The position numbers were made by a program, and so were the translations under genes. A stretch of 54,234 nucleotides of DNA. Origin: Kiritimatiellia bacterium. Lineage in GTDB: Bacteria; Verrucomicrobiota; Kiritimatiellia; UBA8416; JADHWI01. The notes beneath the pieces were generated by a model. It was not told the DNA's origin and did no database searches. It saw only the letters and a list, made by a program, of their open reading frames with translations. Numbering within the stretch: the first letter of the stretch is position 1; each line of letters opens with the position of its first letter. The stretch is taken from NCBI GenBank assembly GCA_030744755.1, contig JASLPY010000002.1:131006-185239 (forward strand), in the 5' to 3' direction. Shown piece by piece: positions 1 to 9,021 of this stretch.

Positions 1-680
1 GCAGCCAGGCCCGAAACGACCTCGTCCGTCACAACGGTCTCGGGAACCGGTTGTCTCCTGTACTCAAAATACGGTCGCGATTTCAGAGAGCGCTGCCGCG
101 CGTCGTACGTCACAATGCATCCCTGCGGCATACGTTGGATTTCTGAGACGAATGTCTTGCCCTGGAGGCAATACTGAATCTGCAGGAACTCCGACACGGC
201 CTCTGTATTGATGTGCAGGTCAACAGGTGCACACCTGATAACGAGATCCATTGATGATGAGAAAATCAATCCGTCCCTGGTATGTAGTAGGTATAATGGT
301 GAGAACCCGTAGCGGTCCGTACCAAGGATGAGCTCGCCTTCCTGTTTACGGTACAGCGCCATGGCATATAGACCGTCAAGGGATTCAATGGCTGCCCCTG
401 CATTCGGAATGAGTCTATCAAGAAGACTATCGGCATCGGGACATAGCGGAAGAGCGTTTGCCACGACGTGTCCGGTATAACCGAAAACCGCAGCGTCATT
501 CTCCGCGATTCTCGTGCATGGCTCAGAAACCCGTCGCTTCAACGTCAGCATGCTGATGGATTCGTTCACCAACTTGCCGGACGGCTCCAGTTCAATGCGC
601 TTCCCGCGTTCGATCGCGGTCTCAATTACGCTGGCCCTAACGCGGGAACTGAACCCCGTTGTCCCCAAAAGAACGTTCAT
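1..680 (-). CDS. Asparagine synthase-like amidotransferase, partial
   Basis: The reading frame runs off the left edge, so only about 226 N-terminal residues are visible. The segment SLDGLYAMALY followed by LGTDRYGFSPLYLL and IFSSSMDLVIR is typical of the class II glutamine amidotransferase half of asparagine synthase-like proteins, which are frequent in exopolysaccharide loci. The protein starts MNVLLGTTGF, so the catalytic Cys that normally follows the initiator Met is absent and the amidotransferase half is probably inactive or divergent. I chose the ATG at 680 because AGG-rich sequence precedes it. An in-frame ATG at 716 has no ribosome binding site. The synthetase domain and its ATP-binding SGGxDS motif lie outside the window. 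It is last in a minus-strand run below a GT4 glycosyltransferase. Confidence 0.75.
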   Translation of the reverse strand, partial: MNVLLGTTGFSSRVRASVIETAIERGKRIELEPSGKLVNESISMLTLKRRVSEPCTRIAENDAAVFGYTGHVVANALPLCPDADSLLDRLIPNAGAAIESLDGLYAMALYRKQEGELILGTDRYGFSPLYLLHTRDGLIFSSSMDLVIRCAPVDLHINTEAVSEFLQIQYCLQGKTFVSEIQRMPQGCIVTYDARQRSLKSRPYFEYRRQPVPETVVTDEVVSGLA

Positions 681-752
681 ATACCTGCCTGTTTCATCGG
701 TCTTCAAACACTGCATAACGGGTCAAATTGCGCGCCCTGTCGGACTTACCTT

Positions 753-1814
753 CTATGCTTGCGAGAACTTGCGCAACGCATCTACATAACTATCCCCTAC
801 TGCCCGTAGCGTGTACCTGCCCGCAATACCTGCCTGCGCCTTACCGGTGAAACAACTCCTTGTTTCCTGTTCATCTAAAACTCTTTCTATACCTGCGATC
901 AGCTCGTCGATATTTCCACGTTCATATAGGAACCCCGATTCATTGTGAGTCACGAGTTCAGGAAGCGCCCCTACGCGGGTGCATACAACTGGGCACTTGC
1001 ATGCCATGGCTTCCAGGACGGTCATTCCAAACGACTCGTTTCTCGAAGTGACAACCAGTGCGCCACCGCTGGCGCTTACAAGAGAGAATAGATACGGCAT
1101 TCGGTCCTGCTCGACGCGGTCAATCCAGCGCACTTTGCCCATCAAACCAGATTCCGCCAGGCATTGAATCAATTGAGAAACGACCCGTCCCGTAGCCGTA
1201 TCTCCGCCGATGAGCCAGAACTCAATGTCGTCTCGTTTCGAAGCCAGGCTGGTACACAGGGCAATGAATTCGCGCCAGTTCTTGTGGGCGTCCAGCTTAC
1301 CTATCCAACAGAGTATTTTCTTGTCGGGCACTGTGTGAATGGGTCGTGGAGAGAAAAGCGAAGTGTCCACACAATTGGGGACTACCCGCACTTTGTCCGC
1401 CGCCAAGCCGTGTTCAGAAACCGCAAGATCCTTGAGATACGTTGACGGAACGATGAAGCCACGTACGTTCTTCATGTGTTTCAGTTTCCTGTAATAGCTC
1501 GCGATCCTCGTGGTTGTGTGCATCTCGTTGATCCAGCAGCAATCGAGATCGCGTTGCTCCAGGTTGCCATACACCTGCGGCGAGTCGATCGTAGCGATGA
1601 AATCCGGATCCCACTCCTCAACCTTGTTCAGAAGCCTTCGGACATTACTATCAATGGTCACCGGGACAATGTCGCCCAGTATCCCTCCACCGCGGTCGTG
1701 CAGAAAGAAACACGCACATTCTACGCCCTCCCGGGAGAAGTATCGTATGCGGTTTCTGAGTTGGACGCTCACTCCCCCAAGGGTCAGGAACTGGTAGATG
1801 TATGCTATTCTCAT
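753..1814 (-). CDS. GT4-family glycosyltransferase
   Basis: This 353-residue protein is a GT-B fold glycosyltransferase of family GT4, expected to transfer a sugar from a nucleotide donor to a growing lipid-linked glycan at the cytoplasmic face. An N-terminal glycine-rich loop (LTLGGVSVQLR, about residues 11-20) is followed by the inter-domain segment VVPNCVDTSLF (about 144-154) and IGKLDAHKNW (171-180). The donor-binding E-x7-E type motif SFGMTVLEAM lies at about 261-270, with CPVVCTRVGALPELV after it. Length is normal for the family. Its start overlaps the stop of the upstream gene by 4 bases, so the two are probably co-translated. Donor and acceptor sugars cannot be read from the sequence. 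Confidence 0.9.
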   Translation of the reverse strand: MRIAYIYQFLTLGGVSVQLRNRIRYFSREGVECACFFLHDRGGGILGDIVPVTIDSNVRRLLNKVEEWDPDFIATIDSPQVYGNLEQRDLDCCWINEMHTTTRIASYYRKLKHMKNVRGFIVPSTYLKDLAVSEHGLAADKVRVVPNCVDTSLFSPRPIHTVPDKKILCWIGKLDAHKNWREFIALCTSLASKRDDIEFWLIGGDTATGRVVSQLIQCLAESGLMGKVRWIDRVEQDRMPYLFSLVSASGGALVVTSRNESFGMTVLEAMACKCPVVCTRVGALPELVTHNESGFLYERGNIDELIAGIERVLDEQETRSCFTGKAQAGIAGRYTLRAVGDSYVDALRKFSQA

Positions 1815-2623
1815 CTGTCGCCCCGCAGCCGGTACAGGTTCTTTCTTTCAAGGCGGGAACTCCATTCTGCTGCCGGGATTCCCAGCAGGCCGGGAAGGGG
1901 AGTGACCTGCGGCGTGGCATTCGGATTCCGATCCCCGGTGATTCTCACAACGCCACTTGCCGGCTTTGTGCAGACGGCTTCCGCGCGGCCGGCAAGTTCG
2001 CTGGATCCCGCGATACAGAAGTCACAGCTCCGGGCCAGGAACTCCTCCGCATGGGTGTCATACTTCCACCTTGTCCGTGGTTCCCGTGACCAATCGTCCA
2101 GGCAGGCATAAGTCGTAATCCAACCCGCAGCATCAAACCGGCCTATACACTTGCAGGCTGGTACCAGGGGTGCTGCGAGTATGAGATGGTACCGGCCTTC
2201 AGCATCTCCGCCGCCACACAGGCCAGGCAGAATTGAGATTGCCTGGTCTATAGGCATGTCAAGCTGGGGGCAGTCATTGCGCTCCGAAGGCGGAAGTAAC
2301 GCATCGGGATCTGAACGTCCCCACAGCGTGGGAATCCCCGCACCCCGCAGCTCTTTGATCAAGAAAGAGACTCGTTCCGCAGCGCCTTGCCGATCGCCAC
2401 AGCAACCCGAAAGCAGCACGACACGATCTTCTGAACCCTGCCATTCCCCTGCATCCGACAGGAACGTTTCCAGTTCGCGTTCGGGAACGAACCGGTCGTA
2501 GTGAATAATGCCCCCCTCGACAGAGATCCTGGATGACCAATGTGACTTCTTCTGGTAGCACCATGTCTTAAAGCGGATGGGCAGGCGTTCTGCAAACCAT
2601 TCTGCGGCAAGTATGGCTGTCAT
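1811..2623 (-). CDS. GT-B-like half glycosyltransferase (N-terminal-type domain only)
   Basis: The protein has 270 residues and I do not recognise a specific family. The central part reads TTYACLDDWSREPRTRWKY, then HAEEFLARSCDFCIAGSSEL and VRITGDRNPN. This matches the pattern at the end of the first Rossmann domain of GT4-like enzymes, where an acceptor-side domain ends with a name-and-number loop just before the donor domain. Here the protein stops about 40 residues later, so no donor-binding domain is present. The downstream gene is a complete GT4 with its own N-domain, so a simple frameshift does not explain it. It may be a stand-alone accessory or acceptor-binding subunit, or a decayed enzyme. 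It overlaps the next gene by 4 bases. Confidence 0.6.
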   Translation of the reverse strand: MTAILAAEWFAERLPIRFKTWCYQKKSHWSSRISVEGGIIHYDRFVPERELETFLSDAGEWQGSEDRVVLLSGCCGDRQGAAERVSFLIKELRGAGIPTLWGRSDPDALLPPSERNDCPQLDMPIDQAISILPGLCGGGDAEGRYHLILAAPLVPACKCIGRFDAAGWITTYACLDDWSREPRTRWKYDTHAEEFLARSCDFCIAGSSELAGRAEAVCTKPASGVVRITGDRNPNATPQVTPLPGLLGIPAAEWSSRLERKNLYRLRGDR

Positions 2624-2657
2624 TGCTCAGTCTCTCGTACGGGAAGATGATTGCCTG

Positions 2658-3434
2658 TTACTGCTGTGACTGGGCTTCTATCCGTTTTCGAATCTCTGTG
2701 CAGAAGCCGATGTAGTTTCTGACGACATCCTCAGGTTGCCCATCCTCACGAACGGTTCCTCCTTCAATCCATATAGCGCGGGAACAGTGCGATCGGATGA
2801 ACTCAAGATTGTGGCTGACAATAAGAATGGCGCGTGCGGATCCCAGCAACCGGTGGATTCTTTCCTGGCTCTTGACGCGAAAGCTCTCATCTCCGACGCT
2901 CAGAACTTCGTCCATGAGAAGAATATCCGGGTGGACATGAACGGCGATGGCGAAACCGAGCCTGGCCTTCATGCCGGTGGAGTAAGTCTTTATTGGTTCG
3001 TCTATGAACTCCTCAAGTTCTGCAAACGCAATGATCTCGTTCTCTATTTCCCGGATCTTGCTCATCGACAGCCCAAGGAGAGACGCCGACATGTGAATGT
3101 TTTCCAGTCCGGTCAGATCGCCACGAAACCCTGCACTTATCGTCAGCAGTGTCGAAATCTCTCCACGGATGTCAACCGTTCCCTCATCGACAGCAAGAAT
3201 CTGGGATAGAACCAGGAACAACGTACTCTTTCCTGCGCCATTGCGGCCTATGATACCCAGGATCTCGCCTTCATCTACCCTGAATGACACGTCCCGAAGC
3301 GCCCACATGTGATCGGGCCTGTCGTCCGGCCGGGGCCGTCGCATACGCCTGCAGAGGTGAGCAAAAGGTGAACGCCCATGGTGCAGGGTGAACCGAACAC
3401 CTACACCGGATATATCAACAACGGGTTGGCTCAT
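2658..3434 (-). CDS. ABC transporter ATP-binding protein for polysaccharide export (Wzt/TagH type)
   Basis: This is the nucleotide-binding subunit of an ABC-2 exporter that moves undecaprenyl-linked polysaccharide across the inner membrane. Walker A reads GIIGRNGAGKST in the first quarter. The signature region is the Wzt-style YSTGMKARLGFA instead of LSGGQ, followed by Walker B DILLMDEVLSVGDE and the switch His in LIVSHNLE. At about 258 residues it lacks the C-terminal carbohydrate-binding extension found in Wzt proteins that select capped O-antigens, so it resembles the short KpsT/TagH type. I prefer the ATG at 3434 over the GTG at 3449, which would overlap the permease gene. It follows the permease by about 5 bases. 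Confidence 0.93.
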   Translation of the reverse strand: MSQPVVDISGVGVRFTLHHGRSPFAHLCRRMRRPRPDDRPDHMWALRDVSFRVDEGEILGIIGRNGAGKSTLFLVLSQILAVDEGTVDIRGEISTLLTISAGFRGDLTGLENIHMSASLLGLSMSKIREIENEIIAFAELEEFIDEPIKTYSTGMKARLGFAIAVHVHPDILLMDEVLSVGDESFRVKSQERIHRLLGSARAILIVSHNLEFIRSHCSRAIWIEGGTVREDGQPEDVVRNYIGFCTEIRKRIEAQSQQ

Positions 3435-3439
3435 AATCT

Positions 3440-4243
3440 TTACAACCACCGGGCATAGATTTTATCGAGGCGCACGGTCAACAACACGCCGCCAGCAATT
3501 AGTAGAAGTGAGACCGCAAGAACTATCAGAAGGGGGCCCAACAGCGGAGGGCGCTGATACAGGAGAACGTACTTATAAGATGTAACAACTGAGGTCAAGG
3601 GATTGAACATGTAAAGGCCCTGCATTTCCTTCGGTACGTCTTCCAGGTTATAAAGAATGGGAGAAACAAACAGGAGTGTTCGAAGAAGAAACGGCACGAT
3701 GCCTTGAACGTCTCGCACAAAGACCGTCGCGGACGCCAGAAAAAGGGCGAAGGCAAGAGACATGACAAACTGGACCAAGACAATGAAGGGGAACCACAGC
3801 ACAAGGGGAGACAGGGGCACCTTGTATAGAAACAGCATTACAACGAGGATCACACACCCAAACAGAAAATGCAGAGTATTGGCAATGGTTGCTGCGATCG
3901 GCAGCATCATCTTGGGGAATGGCACCTGTTTGATCAGGTTTCCTCCGGTCAGTATGCAACCCATACTTCGGGACATGGTCATTGCAAACCACCGGTATGG
4001 CAACACTCCGCAGAAGATGAACAATGCCCCGAACGGAGATGATTTGTCTCCACGTAAAACTTGGACTACAAACAAGTACACGAACATGAGCAGCAGCGGC
4101 TCGAGAAGCCACCAACCGCTGCCCAACCAGCTCCCGGCATAGCATGCAGCCTTCATTTCGGCCCGGATGCTGAGCCACATGAAGTGCCGTTTTGACCACA
4201 TGACACTCAGTGAATGGAGTGTTTTATTGGCAGATCGTCTCAC
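3440..4243 (-). CDS. ABC-2 type polysaccharide exporter permease (Wzm/TagG type)
   Basis: This 267-residue integral membrane protein has the six-segment pattern of the ABC2_membrane family. Hydrophobic stretches sit near residues 45-65, 75-95, 120-145, 150-175, 185-205 and 235-258. The cytosolic N-terminus before the first segment (RHFMWLSIRAEMKA) and the FNPLTSVVTSYKYVLL stretch before the last segment are typical of Wzm/TagG permeases. It should form the channel through which a completed lipid-linked glycan is flipped, paired with the ATPase directly downstream. It has no in-operon methyltransferase/kinase terminator, so any chain-length control is not evident here. Confidence 0.93.
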   Translation of the reverse strand: MRRSANKTLHSLSVMWSKRHFMWLSIRAEMKAACYAGSWLGSGWWLLEPLLLMFVYLFVVQVLRGDKSSPFGALFIFCGVLPYRWFAMTMSRSMGCILTGGNLIKQVPFPKMMLPIAATIANTLHFLFGCVILVVMLFLYKVPLSPLVLWFPFIVLVQFVMSLAFALFLASATVFVRDVQGIVPFLLRTLLFVSPILYNLEDVPKEMQGLYMFNPLTSVVTSYKYVLLYQRPPLLGPLLIVLAVSLLLIAGGVLLTVRLDKIYARWL

Positions 4244-4460
4244 CCTGAGATCACCTTCCGTTTATCAATTCCAAGACGCGCCAACAGGCACTTTCTTGCT
4301 GTCTGTCCGTAACTGGGAGAATCAAAAAAACCTAACATACGCTATTGGCCAACGCAAACCATATGGCGATCGCCGGCCCGAAACGAAGGTGCCCTGCTTG
4401 AACTATAAACTATGACGGTATGGGCAGGGCGCCGAACAGGACACCGCCCGGCAGGGCACA

Positions 4461-6938
4461 TCACCGGAGTATCGCGTTGCCGGGGATGGTTATGGCGGGG
4501 GAGTCAAGGATGCTATCGCTGAAGGGGCTCCAGTAGAACTTGTCCAGGTGTAAGGCTCCTTCTCCTTCGCCGAGATGCGCAAGAATATACAGGTGACCGG
4601 CGAAACCGCTGCACCGGAATGCCACATCGGCCATGACCTTGCCATCGGTATCGACCGGTAACGGACCTTCGTAACGAATCTTGCCGCCTTCCTTCACTGC
4701 CAACAGCAGCTTAGCGTCTCCTTCCAGTCTTCCCTCGATGTGCAGTATCTGGTCGCCGCGAATGGGAGGGAAGGGACGTGTGAGAGTTGCCCAACGCAGG
4801 TCCCGGCCCTGCCAGTCGTTCCTGTCAAGACGGGGTTGGGAAATCATCCGGCCTTTTACGCGCGTCCCCAGGTCCTGCGTTGTGACACCAACGTCCGCCT
4901 GCGCATACTTGAAATCCTTGAATTCGTACCTCGAGATGTCATACAGGTTGATGGGCTCGGATACATCGGCCGCCAACCTGAGATCCCCCCGGCGGATGCG
5001 TCCGAGGTATTCCGACAACTGCACGCGACCATAAGCGGGCGCCCTGGAGAGCTTCGGCCTGGACGCATGAACCACGCAACCCGCGCAGCATATGATCAGC
5101 AATGCGGGCACGGCGTACCCTCTGTGCCTGCGGGGGATCACCATGGCCAGAACGGTAAACAGGATTGCGGTAATCACATAGAGGGTTACCGACCAGAATT
5201 CCCAAGGATGTGTGATGTGCATGAACGAAGAATGCGGATGGTACATTCCCACGAGCAAAGGCTCCGTAACCTGCAGAGCAGACACGGGCAGGACGAACTT
5301 GCGCCCCATGGATTCGAAAAGCGGCAGGGCAATCACAAGTAGTGCTACGGATGACGTGCTTAGAAAAAGAAACCACCACCTGGCAACGGCATTCGTGCGC
5401 TCAAGAACGTAAGCGGCACAGGGAACCAGCAAAGGCACCACGACCAGGATGTAACGGCCGGGCACGCAAGCGCCGCCTCTGAAAGCCGTCACCGAGCAAG
5501 ATGTGAATATGCAAGCCAGGAAAGTGGCAGGGATGGCCAATGCAATCAATCTTTTCCTCTGCAGAAATACCCACACGACGGACGCGGCCATCAACCAGAC
5601 TAACAAGGGAAGAATAGACACAAGCCCCCTGGTTTCGGCAATGATCCCCCACATCCCGAGGGGATAGGATAGCATCACGCCCTTGGTTGAGTACTTCATG
5701 CCACTTTCAAACATCGCAAACTGAGACAGAATGAAGAGACCCCAACCCACTGCGCAAAGTGCGGTGAAGACAGAAAGGCGGACTAGTTTTCGCCGCCATT
5801 TCTCCTTGGAAAAGAGCCCGAAGAGTCCATAGAATCCGAACCCCATAAGGCTAACCGGAACAAAGCGTTCCTGCGCAACGGCCAGGTAGGTGCAGCAGAA
5901 CGCACCGACGGTCACACTCAGCCACTGCCGGCGCTCCTGAACCAGCAATGCCCAGAACAGCCAGCTCAACAGCGCTGCGCCAAGTACTTCCGGAAGTGCG
6001 CGCCCCGAGTAGGTGGCCCAGTAAAATGTGGCAGCCAGGCCGGCCACTGCTATGAGTGAAGCTTTCTTACCTGCTCCCGCAGCACAACTCATCCGGTACA
6101 TGCCCACATTCCCGGCCGCGGCGATAAGGGCCAGCAATACGTAGCGTCCCAGCATCCCCAACGGCCAGAATGGTGCCAGTAGAATGGGCAGCCCGAAAGG
6201 GTGATAGCTGTACCAGTGGTCTCCCCGGGAGTTGCGAGACAGGTGCATGTATGAGTACACATTAGCCCATCCCGGTACCCTGTCGGGTCCGTCCAGTATG
6301 TTGTTCTTTATGTCGAGATCATGGTCCTTGTAAAGGCTTTCGGCCTGGATGAGGTAATGCCCTTCATCGCCCACGTGTTCGCCCGCGGTCTTCGCAACAA
6401 AATAACCAAGAAGTGCATACAGGACGGCCGACACAATGAACAGCGGCCATGCCCACCTCTTCCCGCGGACCGAACCGTTATCGGCATCCAGCCATGGCGA
6501 TATCACGCAGGCCAGCGACCATGAAGCTGCTGCCGACGGAACAAAAACTATGGCGTTGGCACAAATGTCGGGAGGAAGCATGTCTGCAAGCAGCAGGGCC
6601 ACACCCACGAGGGGAAGCAGACATGCTGAGCCCAGGCATCGCAGAATCTTCCGCCATACGGAACGGCATGAACACCGCTTCTTGAAGATCCTGCCGCTTA
6701 CAATCGTTAAGAGAGAAAAAGCGATTCCCAGTGCCACGAGAGGCCACCTGACCCACTGAATCAGATCACCGTGCCATATGGTAAGTGCAACCCCGGAAGT
6801 CAGGGCCACGCGCACGGCCGGCATCCAAATGGCTAGAATGGTCGTGTATAGGATACAGGCAGTCACGGCCAAGCCGTGAAAGGTGCGGATATGGCGTGCA
6901 TCAGTTTTCTTCACAGCTTCCACTGCACCCACTTCCAT
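4461..6938 (-). CDS. GT-C (GT39/ArnT-like) membrane glycosyltransferase with C-terminal beta domain
   Basis: This 825-residue multi-spanning protein has at least ten hydrophobic segments. The first periplasmic loop carries HVGDEGHYL (Asp-Glu at about 191-192), the position of the catalytic acidic pair in GT-C enzymes that use polyprenyl-phosphate sugars. The family role is transfer of a sugar from such a donor to a glycan or lipid in the periplasm. After the last membrane segment (about residues 610-625) comes a soluble tail of about 200 residues, which includes IRGDQILHIEGRLEG and GFAGHLYILAHLGEGEGALHLDK-like beta strands. This tail may be a carbohydrate-binding or lectin-like domain. An AAGG sequence 8 bases upstream supports the ATG start. 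It lies between the ABC exporter and a divergently transcribed methyltransferase. Confidence 0.8.
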   Translation of the reverse strand: MEVGAVEAVKKTDARHIRTFHGLAVTACILYTTILAIWMPAVRVALTSGVALTIWHGDLIQWVRWPLVALGIAFSLLTIVSGRIFKKRCSCRSVWRKILRCLGSACLLPLVGVALLLADMLPPDICANAIVFVPSAAASWSLACVISPWLDADNGSVRGKRWAWPLFIVSAVLYALLGYFVAKTAGEHVGDEGHYLIQAESLYKDHDLDIKNNILDGPDRVPGWANVYSYMHLSRNSRGDHWYSYHPFGLPILLAPFWPLGMLGRYVLLALIAAAGNVGMYRMSCAAGAGKKASLIAVAGLAATFYWATYSGRALPEVLGAALLSWLFWALLVQERRQWLSVTVGAFCCTYLAVAQERFVPVSLMGFGFYGLFGLFSKEKWRRKLVRLSVFTALCAVGWGLFILSQFAMFESGMKYSTKGVMLSYPLGMWGIIAETRGLVSILPLLVWLMAASVVWVFLQRKRLIALAIPATFLACIFTSCSVTAFRGGACVPGRYILVVVPLLVPCAAYVLERTNAVARWWFLFLSTSSVALLVIALPLFESMGRKFVLPVSALQVTEPLLVGMYHPHSSFMHITHPWEFWSVTLYVITAILFTVLAMVIPRRHRGYAVPALLIICCAGCVVHASRPKLSRAPAYGRVQLSEYLGRIRRGDLRLAADVSEPINLYDISRYEFKDFKYAQADVGVTTQDLGTRVKGRMISQPRLDRNDWQGRDLRWATLTRPFPPIRGDQILHIEGRLEGDAKLLLAVKEGGKIRYEGPLPVDTDGKVMADVAFRCSGFAGHLYILAHLGEGEGALHLDKFYWSPFSDSILDSPAITIPGNAILR

Positions 6939-7143
6939 TAGTAAGCCTTTCCGGTCACCGCTTTCGCAGGTGTTTGGCTCATATAGCCAGACTTACCACC
7001 ATGAACCAAGAAAAAAGGAGTTTCTGCGCCGGCAATTACGTGTTGTTGCAGCCGCAGGACTCTATGGTGTAGCATTCATGAATAGCAATGGTGATTTCCC
7101 TGCATTCGTCGCACAGCGGATGCGAAGCATTATTCGAGGTAAC

Positions 7144-7797
7144 ATGATCAGAACGATCCTCCGTCACTTGATTGCCCTGTTAGGAAATCAGCGAAGGACT
7201 GATTTTCTTGAGATCCTTCCCAAAGATTCTGTCGGCGCAGAAGTGGGTGTTTTCAAGGGAGACTTTACGAAGCACATCCTGAAAAGGGTTCGCCCTTCTG
7301 AGCTGCATCTGATTGACGGGTGGTGGAAGCTCCATGGCGAAACTTTTCCGAACCGGGGATGGCATACCCTCTACGGACGTCTCAAAACTCGCGATGCGTA
7401 TGCCGCGGTAGAGCGTATTGCCATCAGGCATGACGGCGGCAAATCTACAGTCATGCACGTGGGAGACGCGGCTGAGTGTCTGCGGGCGCTGGATGATAAC
7501 TCCCTTGATTGGGTCTACGTGGATTCGGATCGCGACTATGAACACAGCAAAACACTCCTTGAAGTTGTCAAAGACAAGATAAAGCCAGGCGGCTTGATGG
7601 CGGGACGGGGCTGGGAAGAAGATTCCAACCACCTGTACAATGGCATGTTCAGGGCGCTGAATGAACTCATGGTCAACCAGGGATTGAACCTGCTCAGGAC
7701 AGATAACTTCTCGCAATGGTGCATGGCCGGGGAGGATCGAACCGAGCCGGGTTCAGTCCTGTCTGAAGAAAGTGATGGCTACGAGAAGAACGAGTGA
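7144..7797 (+). CDS. Class I SAM-dependent methyltransferase (Methyltransf_24-like)
   Basis: The product of about 217 residues contains the SAM-binding motif VGAEVGVFKGDFTKHIL, an acidic end of strand 2 (LHLIDGWW), and DNSLDWVYVDSDRDYEHSKTLLEVV followed by KIKPGGLMAGRGW. This is the pattern of the small methyltransferases found in glycan loci, which O-methylate sugars. The frame is open further upstream to 6883, overlapping the divergent GT-C gene, with an ATG at 7078. I chose ATG 7144 because GAGG lies 4 bases before it and because the conserved domain begins shortly after. The 3' end overlaps the convergent flippase gene by 45 bases. The substrate is unknown. Confidence 0.85.
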   Translation: MIRTILRHLIALLGNQRRTDFLEILPKDSVGAEVGVFKGDFTKHILKRVRPSELHLIDGWWKLHGETFPNRGWHTLYGRLKTRDAYAAVERIAIRHDGGKSTVMHVGDAAECLRALDDNSLDWVYVDSDRDYEHSKTLLEVVKDKIKPGGLMAGRGWEEDSNHLYNGMFRALNELMVNQGLNLLRTDNFSQWCMAGEDRTEPGSVLSEESDGYEKNE

Positions 7798-9021
7798 GCC
7801 CAGGCTTGCGGCAGCCAGAACGGCAATCACCTGAACGAGGCTTCCATGCAAGACGAACACTCCGCCTACATATGCCACGGCACACAACGCCACTGGCAGA
7901 ATGCAGAGGAAACGGTTCTGGGCCATTTCGAAACTCATAAGCGCGAATGTCAGTCCGAGCGGCGACATGGCGACCGCCAGGAAGCGGATCAGGCGGATCA
8001 AGTGCGGATCCGGTACATCGACAGCGAACAGTATTCTGAGCATGAGCCCGGCCAGCACCCAGCAAAGAGACACCGCCATCATGATTATTCCGCCGCAGAT
8101 GGCCAGCGCTTTGATCATGGTTCTGCGCTGGGAAGAGGTCCCGCCTGCACGGGAGACAACCTTCGGAAACATGGCAATGGTTATGGGCAGGGCAAGGAAG
8201 ACTATCGTTCGGGCAATGGTTGACGCCCTCGCGTAGTTGCCGTAGTTCTCAGGATCTGCAAAAAAGTGTTTAACAAGTCCAACGTCTCCGTACATCAGTA
8301 GCGAGAAGGCCAACAGCCCGACCAAGGATAATCCGAAGTAGCGATCACACGCCGGTAGCGTTCCGGACTTTCGGGGTGCTTCGCGAAGGAATATCGAGGT
8401 GCACACAATACCAACGGCAAGGCCTGCTGCCACCCCGATGCAGTGAGCAAGAAGTCCCACAACGGCTACCGGGGCCACAGCCAGCAGCAGACCGGCACCC
8501 AGGAGCAGCCGTACCACGCCCCAACCTTGTGCAGCTACACTCATCCATACGAATTCCTGCCCTCCCTGGAGGATTCCAACGAAAACCGGCAGAACAAGTG
8601 CCGGTAGAAGGCAGACGACAGCAACCATTAGTACAGAGTGATCTTGAATATGAAAGAACGCTGCCAGCGCATTACGGCCGAGATAAGCAGTTGCTATTGT
8701 AACAACCCCAACGATTAGCAGGCGTCTGCACCAACTGTTGATAAGCAGTCTGACATCTCCTACCCGGTCTTCCTGGCGAAGATACTCGGTGAAATGGGCA
8801 AAAGTATTCTGTACGGCCAGCATGGGCATCCACACGGTCAACACGGTGCTGAGCATTGCGACAAGAACACCGTACTCCGCCGCGGAAAGCGTCCGCCCCA
8901 TAACGACATGGAACAGCATGTTTGCCGCACCGGCCGCTTGTGATAATATCATCACGATGAGACCATGCCGAAGCAAACCGTCGCCCGCAGCGTCAGTTGC
9001 TGTCTTTGTTGAGCTGGTCAT
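7753..9021 (-). CDS. Oligosaccharide flippase (Wzx/MOP superfamily)
   Basis: This 422-residue protein has about 12 to 14 hydrophobic segments. The N-terminal signature LIVMILSQAAGAANMLFHVVMGRTLSAAEYGVLVAM matches the polysaccharide transporter branch of the MOP superfamily, in which a G-R-x-L-x-x-x-E-Y/F-G motif follows the first helix. It should flip lipid-linked repeat units from the cytoplasmic to the periplasmic leaflet for Wzy-type assembly. Its start overlaps the end of the upstream methyltransferase-GT2 fusion gene by 29 bases, implying co-transcription. It is one of two flippases in the window, the other being at 47045, so at least two glycans are probably handled. Confidence 0.9.
   Translation of the reverse strand: MTSSTKTATDAAGDGLLRHGLIVMILSQAAGAANMLFHVVMGRTLSAAEYGVLVAMLSTVLTVWMPMLAVQNTFAHFTEYLRQEDRVGDVRLLINSWCRRLLIVGVVTIATAYLGRNALAAFFHIQDHSVLMVAVVCLLPALVLPVFVGILQGGQEFVWMSVAAQGWGVVRLLLGAGLLLAVAPVAVVGLLAHCIGVAAGLAVGIVCTSIFLREAPRKSGTLPACDRYFGLSLVGLLAFSLLMYGDVGLVKHFFADPENYGNYARASTIARTIVFLALPITIAMFPKVVSRAGGTSSQRRTMIKALAICGGIIMMAVSLCWVLAGLMLRILFAVDVPDPHLIRLIRFLAVAMSPLGLTFALMSFEMAQNRFLCILPVALCAVAYVGGVFVLHGSLVQVIAVLAAASLGSLVLLVAITFFRQD

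Noticed and set aside
1476..2111. A 211-residue open frame on the plus strand
   Set aside because: It is opposite the GT4 gene and the GT-B-like gene, with no motif and no supporting ribosome site.
4380..4460. GGGCG/CGCCC hairpin after the GT-C gene stop as a terminator
   Set aside because: The stem is only about 5 base pairs and no T-run follows on the minus strand.
7753..7797. Frameshift or annotation error from the 45-base convergent overlap of methyltransferase and flippase
   Set aside because: Both frames are intact and end with plausible C-termini, and short convergent overlaps are normal in dense loci.
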